Positions 10,037-18,722 of a stretch of 35,978 nucleotides of DNA are shown piece by piece; the first letter of the stretch is position 1, and every line of letters begins with the position of its first letter. Location of the stretch: assembly GCA_947641575.1 (NCBI GenBank), contig CANRQN010000013.1, forward strand, positions 1 through 35,978, given 5' to 3'. The position numbers and the translations under genes are program-made. The notes beneath the pieces are model-generated. The model ran no database searches and was not told where the DNA came from. It saw nothing but the letters and a program-made list of their open reading frames with translations. The DNA comes from an uncultured Clostridium sp. (GTDB taxonomy: Bacteria > Bacillota > Clostridia > TANB77 > CAG-508).

Positions 10037-10312
10037 TTATTTATTTACTATTTCTTTTAATGCTTTACCAGCTTTGAATACTGGAGCTTTTGATGCAGGT
10101 ATTTTGATTTCTTCTTTAGTTTGTGGGTTTCTTCCTTTTCTAGCTGCTCTTTTTCTAACTTCGAAAGATCCGAATCCAACTAATTGTACTTTGTCTCCTT
10201 TAACTAATGCTTCTGTAACAGCTTCTGTCATAGCATTTAGACAAGCTTCTGCACTTTTTTTAGTTGCTCCTGTTTTAGCAGCTATGGCTGCGATTAAATC
10301 AGATTTGTTCAT
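10037..10312 (-). CDS. hup: DNA-binding protein HU
   Basis: HU is a small dimeric nucleoid protein that bends DNA. At 91 residues it has the standard length, with [22 protein letters not shown] at the start, the [22 protein letters not shown] arm region and [12 protein letters not shown] at the end. It is monocistronic, with a strong AGGAGGT site. A likely -10 (TATAAT, 10347-10352) lies upstream, but no convincing -35 at standard spacing; TTGACG is 22 bases away. TTC GGA in GFGSF is a normal codon pair. Confidence 0.97.
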   Translation of the reverse strand: MNKSDLIAAIAAKTGATKKSAEACLNAMTEAVTEALVKGDKVQLVGFGSFEVRKRAARKGRNPQTKEEIKIPASKAPVFKAGKALKEIVNK

Positions 10313-10475
10313 TTAAATTACCTCCTATAAAGTTTCATTTATGTAGATTATAAGCATCTACTAATATCATTATTCGTCAAATTTCTCTAAAATCCTTCTT
10401 TTTTTCTACTAATTTTTTTGTAAAACCTTAGAGTTTGTTTATTTTCTTGTTTTTTGTCTTTTTGGTAGCTTGTTT

Positions 10476-12127
10476 CTATTCTGCATGTTTTGTATATATA
10501 CCAAGCCTTTCAAGGATTTTGCATAGTTTAGTTCCAAATGGTATCATTGTAAGTTCTTCTCTTGTAAATATTTTTAATACAATTACTAATATGAAATATA
10601 ATAATATTGCAAATATTAATGAAATTATTGTAACAATTTTTTTTGATACAAGTATTCCGTCCTAAGAATGTATATAAAGTATATGAGCATACACTCATAA
10701 TAGCTGTTGCGATTAATGGTTTTATAATAAATTTGACTGGTTTCAATTTTAGTTTTATTGTTTTTGTAAGTACTATATAGCTAACTAAAAATACCACTAT
10801 ATTGTTTAAATTTGAGCCTATTGCTGCTCCATTTACTCCTATTTCTGGAATTTGTATTAATATTATATTTGATATTACTTTTACAATTAATCCTGCAAAA
10901 CCTGATATTGCAGGTATTGCAATTCTTCCTAATCCTTGGAGTGCACCATTTGCTGTTTGTGCAAGCATAGAAAATATTACTGTAAATGCGCTAATTTGAA
11001 GTAGTACTGCTCCTGATGTTGCATTTGGAAATATTAAATCTATTATTGGCTGTGCAAATACTGCCATTCCAAAAGTGCATGGAAGTCCGAATTATCATTG
11101 TAAGTAACATTGAAAGTGATATTCTTTTTGAAGCACTTTTAATATCTCCTTTTGCTATCGCTGCTGAAATTGTTGGTACTAATGCTGTAGAAAATGCAAC
11201 ATTAAATGATAATGGTAATGTTATAAGTGTATCCACTTTTCCGCTAAGTATACCATATTGTATTGTTGCTTCTCTTTCTGTCATTACTTTTTTTAGATAT
11301 CTCGTCACTGTCATTGAGTCTACATTTTTATTTAATGTAGACATTATTGCACTAAGTGTTATTGGAAGTGAAACAAATATTATCTTTTTTACTATACTTA
11401 TAGGGCTTTCTGGTTTATATCTGGTTTGTCTTTCATTTGCATGTATTCTTGTTTTTTTACTTAATTTATAATATATTCCAAGATATCCAAAGCTTAAAAG
11501 TACTGATAATGTTGTTGCTAAGTTTGCTCCTGCTGCCATTATAGTTACATTTGTACCATAAAATAGCACTACAATTTCTACCACAACAATTGTTAAAAGT
11601 GTCTTAAATATCTGTTCTAATGTTTGTGATTTTGCTGTTGCTGATATTCTGTCTTTTCCATTAAAATATCCTCTCATTACTGATGCAACACTTACGAAGA
11701 ATATTGCTGGAGATAATGCAACTAATGTTAATTCTGTTTCTGGAATTTGTAAAATTACATTTGCAATATATCCTGCTCCAAAGAATAATAAAAGTGTTCC
11801 AATTAATCCAATTAGTCCAAATGTCATTAAGCCTATTTTTAATATTCTTTTAGCTCCCCTTTTATCTCCTATAGCAATTTTTTCTGATACTAGTTTTGAT
11901 ATAGCATTTGGTACTCCTATTGAAGATATAGTAAGAAGTATTGCATATATTTGGTAGCCACCACTATATATTGCATTTCCTTCATCTCCAAATCCTTCTC
12001 TGTTTGTGAGATATACTCTATAAACAAATCCTAATAGTTTTATTAATACTTGTGATACCATTAGTATTAATACGCTTTTCATAAAGCCTTCTGCTTTATT
12101 CTTGTTTTTTTCTGATTTGACTCGCAT
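10476..12127 (-). CDS. MurJ/SpoVB-family lipid flippase (MVF/PST), two CGG frameshift sites
   Basis: This is a polytopic exporter of the family containing the lipid II flippase YtgP/MurJ and SpoVB, involved in cell-wall precursor transport. Plain reading gives two truncated frames. Skipping the C of CGG at 11089 and at 10659 gives one 549-residue protein, the normal family length, ending ...LERLGIYTKHAE at TAG 10476. Site 1 restores MII-G-LPCTFGMAVFAQPI and site 2 FLG-G-ILVSKK. The N-terminus (ILMVSQVLIKLLGFVYRVYL, SSIGVPNAISKLVSE) is typical of the family. About 14 membrane segments are expected. AGC GGA in ILSGKVDTL is a normal pair. The gene has its own promoter. Confidence 0.88.
10656..10659 (-). 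other. CGGA +1 decoding site 2 of the MurJ/SpoVB-family gene (Gly490)
   Basis: GGA, then CGGA, then ATA CTT. Skipping C gives FLGGILVSKKIVTII, a hydrophobic helix; the plain frame gives a Cys/Asn-rich tail. Confidence 0.83.
11086..11089 (-). other. CGGA +1 decoding site 1 of the MurJ/SpoVB-family gene (Gly347)
   Basis: ATT, then CGGA, then CTT CCA. Skipping C restores I-I-G-L-P; plain reading runs about 30 foreign residues to a stop. 1038 bases (346 codons) from the start. Confidence 0.85.
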
Positions 12128-12161
12128 TTATATTTTCCTTTTTTTATTAAATATATTCTTA

Positions 12162-12190
12162 ATTATATTATTATATTTACCAAATTTCAA
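12162..12190 (-). promoter_or_regulatory. Promoter of the MurJ/SpoVB-family gene
   Basis: TTGAAA (12185-12190), a 17-base spacer and TATAAT (12162-12167) on the minus strand, about 35 bases before the start. Confidence 0.72.
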
Positions 12191-12208
12191 TATTTTTAGA
12201 ATAAAGTT

Positions 12209-12273
12209 TTTTAATGTTCAGTATATAAACATTTAAAGTCCGCACAGGGTAATCTAAAGACTGAACATTAAAA
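12209..12273. repeat. 13-bp inverted repeat after asnB
   Basis: TTTTAATGTTCAG and CTGAACATTAAAA enclose a 39-base loop, starting two bases after the asnB stop. No T run follows on the minus strand, so it is a stable 3' stem-loop more than a classic terminator. Confidence 0.6.
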
Positions 12274-12274
12274 T

Positions 12275-14093
12275 TTATATTCCTTCAATTTCAATATTAT
12301 ATTCTTCTAACCATACATCAAACTCATATAGATAGGCTATAAGCTGTGGTTTTGTCATAAGCTGACCGATACCATGGAAGTATATCGTTTTCGTCATTTT
12401 CATCTAAAAGCTTTTTGATTTCATCGATGTTAAATATTTGGTACATCTTACTGTTTTTGTTTTCTAATCTTTCTCTTAATAGTCTACTTACTTCTTGTTT
12501 AAATTTTGGATTATGTGTCTTTGGATATGGATTCTTCTTTCTATTTAGAACTTCATCTGGTATTTCTCCTTTAAATGCTTCTCTTAATAAATATTTTTCA
12601 GTATCTTTATTATATTTATATTCAAATGGTAAGTTCCATAAGTATTCTACAAGTTTTGTATCTGCAAATGGTACTCTTGCTTCTATTGTAGCTGCCATTG
12701 TCATTCTGTCTTTTCTATCTAACAAGCATTGCATAAAGTGAGTCATATTAATATAAAATAATCTTTTATCTTTTTTATTTCTATCTTCTTCTGAAAGTTC
12801 ATTTATTGCACTTATATATTCTTGTTCTACTATTTCTTTTAGATTTATTTCTTCCTTCAAATTTTCATTTAGTAAATTTTGTCTATATTCTAAGTTATTT
12901 ATCCAAGGAAATAGTTCTCTATCATTTAATTCTTTCCTATAAAACCATGGGTATCCTCCAAAGAATTCATCTGCACATTCTCCACTTAATATTACTTTAT
13001 AGTCTTTTGCAATTTCCTTTGAAAACCAAAGTAATGATGATTCTATGTCTGTCATTCCTGGATAATCTCTTGCATAAAGGCTTTCCTTTAAGTATTTTAT
13101 AACATCATCTTGTGTTATAGTTTTATATTTATGCTCTGTATTAAATTCTTTGCTCATTATATCTATATAGTGTTCATCTAGTGATACTGTAAAATCTGTT
13201 TTTTTGAAGTATTTGTCATTTCCTTCATAGTCTATCGAATATGTTGTTAATTTATCTTCTTGATTTTTTGAAACTATTGCTGTTATCAAACTTGAGTCTA
13301 ATCCACCGCTTAATAAAGTTGCTATTGGTACATCAGAAACCATTTGTCTTTTTACTGAATCTGTAAGTAAATCTTTTACCTTCTCTTTTGCTTCTTCAAA
13401 TGTATCTGTACATTCCTTTGTTTCTACATTCCAATATCTTTTGATTTGGATTTCTCCATTTTTCACTTTCATGTAATGTGCCGCTCTTAATTCATCTATC
13501 CCCTCAAATATTCCGTGATCCGCTGTTTTTTTGATGGACCTAATGCAAGTATTTCTCCGAAGTTTCTTTTTGCTTAAATATGGTTTTACAAGCTCTGATT
13601 TTAGAATAGCCCTTAACATTGATGCAAATACTATGTTATCCCCTCTTTTGCAATAATACAATGGTTTTATTCCAAATCTATCTCTTGCCAAAAATAGTTC
13701 TTTTGTCTTTTTGTTATATATGCTAAATGCAAATATTCCTTCCATTTTGTCTAATACTTTTTCATGATACTCTGCATATCCTTTTAATATTACTTCTGTA
13801 TCTGATGTAGTTTCAAATGTATATCCTTTTTCTTTTAAGCCTTCTTTTAAGTCATTTGTATTATACATCTCTCCATTGTATACTATTATGTAGTCTTTAT
13901 AATACATTGGTTGATTTCCAGTTTCTAAATCTACTATTGCTAACCTCTTATGTCCTAGCATAACGTCTTTCTCAAAGTGATAACCTGTGTTATCTTTTCC
14001 ACGACAAGACATTGTCTCTAGCATTTCTTTAAATTTTTCTTGTTTTTCACTTAGGTCTTCTTTTTCATTTAGCCATCCACAAATTGCACACAT
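12275..14093 (-). CDS. asnB: Glutamine-hydrolysing asparagine synthetase, four CGG frameshift sites
   Basis: It makes asparagine from aspartate, ATP and glutamine. Cys2 (MCAICGW) is the glutaminase nucleophile, and the synthetase ATP loop is LLSGGLDSSL. Plain reading gives an apparently open frame to 12324, but residues 179-193 are garbled (RRNTCIRSIKK...) and the end is wrong. Skipping the C of four in-frame CGG triplets (13559, 13522, 13515, 12368) gives KKKL-G-EILALGPSKKQ-G-S-G-IFEG and PWY-G-QLMTKPQLIAYLYEF, both matching AsnB relatives. The true stop is TAA 12275, 604 residues in all. The first three sites add three bases together, which hides them from ORF callers. Confidence 0.9.
12365..12368 (-). 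other. CGGT +1 decoding site 4 of asnB (Gly575)
   Basis: TAT, then CGGT, then CAG CTT. The only site with T as fourth base. Skipping C gives WYGQLMTKPQLIAYL, the family C-terminus; plain reading gives WYRSAYDKTTAYSLSI and stops early. Confidence 0.84.
13512..13515 (-). other. CGGA +1 decoding site 3 of asnB (Gly193)
   Basis: TCA, then CGGA, then ATA TTT. It is in frame only after shifts 1 and 2 (576 bases). It gives G-S-G-I-F, the conserved pattern before EGIDEL, and returns the gene to its original frame. Confidence 0.82.
13519..13522 (-). other. CGGA +1 decoding site 2 of asnB (Gly191)
   Basis: CAG, then CGGA, then TCA. It is in frame only after the shift at site 1 (570 bases once one C is removed). 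It gives Q-G-S. Confidence 0.82.
13556..13559 (-). other. CGGA +1 decoding site 1 of asnB (Gly179)
   Basis: CTT, then CGGA, then GAA ATA. 534 bases (178 codons) from the start. Skipping C opens the conserved segment GEILALGPS. Confidence 0.85.
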
Positions 14094-14159
14094 ATTTATT
14101 CCTCCTTTTTACTTCTTATTATTTTATGATTTTTGAGAAATATGTGTGTATACTATGCA

Positions 14160-14190
14160 AAATCGTGATTCTAAATTAGAATCACGATTT
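14160..14190 (-). terminator. Terminator after pgi side / hairpin upstream of asnB
   Basis: A perfect 13-bp stem AAATCGTGATTCT / AGAATCACGATTT with loop AAATT ends in TTTT on the minus strand. It separates pgi from asnB; given transcription direction it would end transcripts reading past pgi's upstream-to-downstream neighbour or insulate asnB. Confidence 0.55.
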
Positions 14191-14250
14191 ATTTATCTAA
14201 TAGGAAAGGTCTTAAGACCGCGAGATTTGTTCTTATCTAATATTGGTTTC
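14190..14250. repeat. Family B element, remnant B4
   Basis: TTATCTAATAGGAAAGGTCT and a GCGAGATTTGTTCTTATCTAAT segment recur from the family B end hairpin, rearranged and shortened. Confidence 0.45.
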
Positions 14251-14266
14251 TTTTTCCTTTTGGAGT

Positions 14267-15565
14267 TTAATATCCAGGTTTCTCAAGCAGTCTAAACATA
14301 TTCTTTTTGTATTCTTCTACTCCTGGTTGATTAAATGGATTTACTCCTAAAATATTTCCTGACATGCTACATGCAAGTTCAAAGAAGTATATTAAGTGTC
14401 CTATTGATCTTTCGTCTAGTCTTTCTACATTTATTACTATGTTTGGTACTCTTCCTTTTACATGTGCTTCTATTGTTCCTTCCATTGCTTTTTTGTTTAC
14501 ATAGCTCATTGTTTTTCCACTTAAATAATTTAATCCATCTAAGTTATCTTCTTCCTCTTTCATTATTATATCTGATGCCGATTCTTCTATATTTATTACT
14601 GTCTCAAATAAATGTCTTTTTCCTTCTTGTATATATTGTCCCATTGAATGAAGGTCTGTTGTGAAATCTACTCCTGCTGGGAATATTCCCCTTCCTTCTT
14701 TTCCTTCACTTTCTCCATATAATTGTTTCCACCATTCTGTAAAGTAGTGCATTTTTGGTTCATAATTTACTAGTATCTCTATATCTTTTTGATCTTTATG
14801 TAATATATTTCTTACAACTGCATATTGGTAACATTCGTTATATTTTAGGTCACTATCTAGGTATTTATCCTGCGCTTCTTTTGCACCTTGCATTAAGTGG
14901 TCTATATTTATTCCAGCTGCTGCAATAGGTAGCAATCCAACTGCTGTTAATACTGAGTATCTTCCACCAATATTATCAGGAACTACAAATGTCTCGTATC
15001 CTTCTTCTTTTGATAGTTCTTTTAAAGCTCCTCTTGCTTTATCTGTTGTAACATATATTCTTTTTCTTGCTTCTTCTACTCCATATTTATTTTCTAGTAT
15101 CTCTCTAAATACTCTAAATGCTATTGCAGGTTCTGTTGTTGTTCCTGATTTTGATATTACATTTACTGAGAAGTCCCTATCTCCGATCAGTTCTATTAGT
15201 TCATTTAGGTATACTGGGCTTATACTATTTCCTGCATATAGTATTTGTGGAGTTTCTTGTTTCTTGTAATTATAGAAAGAACTTGTTAGGCTTTCTATAA
15301 CTGCTCTTGCTCCTAAGTAAGAACCTCCTATACCAATAACCACAAGTACTTCTGAATTTTCTTGTATCCTTTTTGCAGAAATTTTTATTCTTTCAAATTC
15401 TTCTTTATCATAATTGGTTGGAAGTTCTAGCCAACCTAAGAAGTCATCTTCTCTATTAGGATTCTCACGAAGCTTTGCATCTATCTCTTTAACCTGAGCT
15501 TTATATTCTAAAATGTTTGACATATCTACATTTGAATTTGCTAAATTAAGCTTTATATTTGACAT
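14267..15565 (-). CDS. pgi: Glucose-6-phosphate isomerase
   Basis: It interconverts glucose-6-phosphate and fructose-6-phosphate in glycolysis. At 432 residues it matches the shorter Firmicutes-type enzyme. Sugar-phosphate-binding segments [12 protein letters not shown] and [13 protein letters not shown], the signature [16 protein letters not shown] and the C-terminal [15 protein letters not shown] are all present. ATG follows GGGAGG. It lies 62 bases after ppaC on the same strand, so co-transcription is plausible. ATC GGA in LIGDRD is a normal codon pair, with no frameshift. Confidence 0.97.
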   Translation of the reverse strand: MSNIKLNLANSNVDMSNILEYKAQVKEIDAKLRENPNREDDFLGWLELPTNYDKEEFERIKISAKRIQENSEVLVVIGIGGSYLGARAVIESLTSSFYNYKKQETPQILYAGNSISPVYLNELIELIGDRDFSVNVISKSGTTTEPAIAFRVFREILENKYGVEEARKRIYVTTDKARGALKELSKEEGYETFVVPDNIGGRYSVLTAVGLLPIAAAGINIDHLMQGAKEAQDKYLDSDLKYNECYQYAVVRNILHKDQKDIEILVNYEPKMHYFTEWWKQLYGESEGKEGRGIFPAGVDFTTDLHSMGQYIQEGKRHLFETVINIEESASDIIMKEEEDNLDGLNYLSGKTMSYVNKKAMEGTIEAHVKGRVPNIVINVERLDERSIGHLIYFFELACSMSGNILGVNPFNQPGVEEYKKNMFRLLEKPGY

Positions 15566-15627
15566 TTGTTTTCCTCCCTTTATTTATGTATTATAAATAT
15601 AAACTTCTTTAAGTCATACTCAAAAGT

Positions 15628-16551
15628 TTAGGCATTTTCCATAAGTACTGGAAATACTTGTTTTTTTCTTGATACTACTCCATTTAAAAACATTCTATTA
15701 TTTTCTATTTTCTGATTAAATGCTTTTTCTGCTATATCTCTTCTTTCTCCTAATACAATTGCTTCTGAATTACTATTTATTATATCTGTTATTAATAACA
15801 TAAATATATGTACTTTGTTATCATTTATAAATTTCGTCATAGCTTCTTCTATCTTGTCCCCAATTTTTAATACATCTTCTATGCTTGCTGTATTTATTTG
15901 AGCTACTTGTATACTTACTCCATTTTGCTCTATATTTTTTGAGTCTATATTGATTAATTCTTCTGGTGTAAAATCTGATAAATCTGTTCCTGCTTTTAAC
16001 ATCTCCATTCCGTATGTTTCTAAGTCTATTTCTGCAATTTTTGCAAGTTCCTTTGCAGTTTTTATATCTTTTTCTGTACATGTTGGTGATTTGAATAATA
16101 GAGTGTCTGATATTATTGCACTTACCATTAGTCCTGCAATAGTTTTGTCAATTTCTATATTGTTTGATTTGTACATACCATAAAGTATTGTTTCCGTACA
16201 TCCTACTGGCTCTGCCATATAAAATAATGGTGTTTTAGTTTCAAAATTTGATATGCAGTGGTGGTCCACTACCTTTAAGATATTTGCATTTTCTATTCCG
16301 CATGCACTTTGCATAAAGCTATTGTGGTCTACTAATATTACATTTGTTTTTTCTGTTAAACATTCTAAAGTTTCTGGCTCTTCTACCTTAAAATAGTTTA
16401 ATACAAATTCTGTTTCTTTGTTTATATTCCCTAATTTGTATGCTTTTGCATTAGTATTTCCTAGTTTTCTTTCTAAATTTTCCATTACAATACTTGATGT
16501 TATTGAATCTGTGTCTGGATTTTTGTGTCCAAATATTAATACTTCTTCCAT
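15628..16551 (-). CDS. ppaC: Manganese-dependent inorganic pyrophosphatase (family II)
   Basis: It hydrolyses pyrophosphate to phosphate, pulling biosynthetic reactions forward. 307 residues, the family's normal length. The DHH-type metal ligands are visible in GHKNPDTDSI, LVDHNS and KVVDHH, and the DHHA2 substrate motif SRKKQVFP is near the C-terminus. ATG at 16551 follows AAAGGAG. TAC GGA (TYGME) and TGC GGA (ACGIE) are normal in-frame pairs. It leads toward pgi on the same strand; a short GC palindrome lies upstream. Confidence 0.97.
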   Translation of the reverse strand: MEEVLIFGHKNPDTDSITSSIVMENLERKLGNTNAKAYKLGNINKETEFVLNYFKVEEPETLECLTEKTNVILVDHNSFMQSACGIENANILKVVDHHCISNFETKTPLFYMAEPVGCTETILYGMYKSNNIEIDKTIAGLMVSAIISDTLLFKSPTCTEKDIKTAKELAKIAEIDLETYGMEMLKAGTDLSDFTPEELINIDSKNIEQNGVSIQVAQINTASIEDVLKIGDKIEEAMTKFINDNKVHIFMLLITDIINSNSEAIVLGERRDIAEKAFNQKIENNRMFLNGVVSRKKQVFPVLMENA

Positions 16552-16623
16552 TTTCTTTATCTCCTTTTATTTTTATATTATATTTTTATGTAATTATGAA
16601 AAATTTGCTACACTGTGTTCTGC

Positions 16624-16642
16624 GGGCGATTAGAAATCGCCC
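16624..16642. repeat. GGGCGATT palindrome, copy D1
   Basis: GGGCGATT, AGA, AATCGCCC. The same core, flanked by GC on the left and NTACAT on the right, recurs at 31971-31989. It lies between deoD and ppaC. Confidence 0.75.
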
Positions 16643-16698
16643 ATACATCATTATTCTATTGTTTTTATATGATATTCTAGTAAGTTACATCTAAATAG

Positions 16699-17418
16699 TT
16701 AAATTTTTATTATTGTCTCAAGTGCTAATTTTATCATATTATTTAATGAGAGTTCTCTTTCTTCTGCTGAAAGTCCTTCTGCTTCTTTTGGTATATCTAC
16801 AACTGTAAGTAAACATGCTGCTTTCTTCCCTTCTCTTTTTGCATTATAGAAAAGTGCAAATGCCTCCATTTCTGAACCAAGCAGTTCTATATCTTGTGGA
16901 GCACGTTTTATTACAGCTTCTTTATCTGGAAGATAAAGATCAAAACATTCATTACAAAGCATGTCTCCTTTTACATAAGGTATATTTTGTTCTTTTGCAA
17001 CTACTTCTATTTTTTTATTTATATCTTCACTTGAGGATGAAATGTTTATATGATTATTATCAAAAGTATATGCATAATTACTTTCTGTGTAAGAGTTTTG
17101 TACTAAAATTAAATCATTTAATCTTAATTTTTCTGAGAAAGCTCCACATGACCCAATCCTTATAATTGTTTCTACTCCATATATATGAAATAATTCATAT
17201 GAATATATTCCCATACTTGGAATTCCCATTCCATGTGCCATAACTGATATTTCTTTATTTTTATATTTTCCTGTATAGCAATACATTCCTCTAACTTTGT
17301 TTACCAGTTTAACCTCTTCTAAATAATTTTCAGCAATGTATTTAACTCTTAAAGGATCCCCTGCCATTATGACAGTTTTTGCAATTTCATTTAATTTTGC
17401 CTCATTATGTGGAGTCAT
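16699..17418 (-). CDS. deoD: Purine nucleoside phosphorylase, DeoD type
   Basis: It splits purine nucleosides with phosphate for base salvage. At 239 residues it fits the hexameric DeoD class. Key segments are VIMAGDPLRVKYIAE, the phosphate/base loop IIRIGSCGAF, and ELLGSEMEAFALFYNA, whose Glu pair binds ribose. The catalytic Asp lies in LTVVDIPKEAEGLS. It starts 12 bases after the htrA stop with AAAGGAAG upstream, so it is probably co-transcribed with htrA. Confidence 0.96.
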   Translation of the reverse strand: MTPHNEAKLNEIAKTVIMAGDPLRVKYIAENYLEEVKLVNKVRGMYCYTGKYKNKEISVMAHGMGIPSMGIYSYELFHIYGVETIIRIGSCGAFSEKLRLNDLILVQNSYTESNYAYTFDNNHINISSSSEDINKKIEVVAKEQNIPYVKGDMLCNECFDLYLPDKEAVIKRAPQDIELLGSEMEAFALFYNAKREGKKAACLLTVVDIPKEAEGLSAEERELSLNNMIKLALETIIKI

Positions 17419-17430
17419 GTCTCTTCCTTT

Positions 17431-18644
17431 CTATGGTTTTTCTTGTAATGTTAGTTCTATATCTTTATAGTTACCATCTCTATATATTTTAACTTTTACT
17501 TTGTCTCCTATTTGACGATTATTCTTTATTTCATTTATGTCATCAACTGATGTTACCTTTTTGCCTTCTACCTCTGTAATAACATCTCCGAGCTTGTAAA
17601 CCTGCCTTTTGTGCTGCACTAAAGTTTTCTACTTTGCTTATATACACTCCTTCTACTAGCTTGTATTGCTTAGCTAATTCTTCATCTACTTTTATTCCTT
17701 CTATTCCTATATATGGTCTTAATACTTTTCCTGATTCTATTAACTGTGATACTATTCCTGTTGTAGAATTTATTGGTATTGCAAATCCAACTCCTTCTAC
17801 TCCGGTTCCTGAAAGCTTTAGAGTATTTATCCCTATTACTTCTCCTTTGCTATTTACTAATGCTCCTCCACTATTTCCTGAATTTATTGCAGCATCTGTT
17901 TGAATTGCTACATAAGTTTGTCCATCAGATGTTGTTATTTCTCTATTTATAGCACTTACAATTCCTGATGTAACTGTTGTATTAAGACCAAGTGGGCATC
18001 CTACTGCCATTGCAAATTCTCCTACTCTAACACCATCTGAATCTCCAAGTTCTGCTTTTGTAAGTCCTTCTTTTTCTATTTTTATAACTGCTAAATCTGT
18101 TTGATTATCTTTTCCTATAATTTTTGCATCATACACTGTTTCATCATTATATAGTGTTACCTTTATTGCTGTTGCTTCTGTTACTTCATAATATGAAGAA
18201 CTTGATGTTCCAGCTACTACGTGATTATTGGTCAAAATGTATCCGGTCTTCTGATATTATTATTCCAGAACCTGTTGCTGTTTTTGAACTTAGTCCAAAA
18301 AATGAACTCACACTATATTCAATTTGTATTCCTACTATTGATGGTAATACTTTTTCTGCAACTCCCATAGAAGTTTCTGAATATCCTTCAAGTGATATAG
18401 CTGTTGCATTTATTTTTGTTCCTGCACTTTGACTAGTTCCTTGATTTTGATATGAATTACTATTAGCTCTAGTATTATTCACAAATATTTTCTCTCGTAT
18501 ATTTGGTATACCAAAACATACACCAATAACTAGACTTGCACCAATTATACCTGATATAAATGGCATTAAATAAGTTTTTACAAAATTATTTTTTTCTGAC
18601 TTTTTTATAGTCACATTTTTAAAAGAGTTTTCATTTTCTTCCAT
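17431..18644 (-). CDS. htrA: HtrA/DegP-like membrane-anchored serine protease, two CGG frameshift sites
   Basis: This surface quality-control protease has an N-terminal membrane helix (about residues 30-50), a trypsin-like domain and a C-terminal PDZ domain. Plain reading breaks it into three frames. Skipping C at the CGG ending at 18245 and at 17590 gives one 403-residue protein. Site 1 restores SED-G-YILTNNHVV, which carries the catalytic His; Asp is in NQTDLAVIKI and Ser in GNSGGALVN. Site 2 restores AGLQA-G-DVITEVEGKKV, the PDZ ligand-groove region. ATG at 18644 is preferred because GGAGG lies eight bases upstream and overlaps the earlier in-frame ATG. ACC GGA in SGTGVEG is a normal pair. 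Confidence 0.9.
17587..17590 (-). other. CGGA +1 decoding site 2 of htrA (Gly352)
   Basis: GCT, then CGGA, then GAT GTT. Skipping C restores the PDZ hallmark AGLQAGDVI; the plain frame ends within 17 residues. Confidence 0.87.
18242..18245 (-). other. CGGA +1 decoding site 1 of htrA (Gly134)
   Basis: GAC, then CGGA, then TAC ATT. 399 bases (133 codons) from the start. Skipping C restores D-G-Y-I-L-T-N-N-H-V; the plain frame stops in seven codons. Confidence 0.87.
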
Positions 18645-18722
18645 TACAAATTCCTCCATTTTTGTCTTATAATACTAATATATTACACTTATTTTGTGTT
18701 TTTAATGTGAAGATAATGTAAT

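Noticed and set aside
12324-14093. asnB as an ordinary intact ORF ending at 12324
   Set aside because: The region around residues 179-193 and the C-terminus do not fit AsnB in plain reading but fit when the C of each in-frame CGG is skipped.
14094-14160. T-box or amino-acid riboswitch before asnB
   Set aside because: The leader is short and lacks a TGGNACC-type T-box sequence.
5872-18644. Broken frames explained as sequencing or assembly errors
   Set aside because: Errors would not fall only before in-frame Gly GGN with the same inserted base. Homopolymers, the usual weak spot, are not involved, and CGGA in other frames is unaffected in about 25 places.
5872-18644. Five independent pseudogenes
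   Set aside because: Apart from the CGG sites there are no stops, deletions or lost motifs. Restored proteins have normal length and intact catalytic residues.
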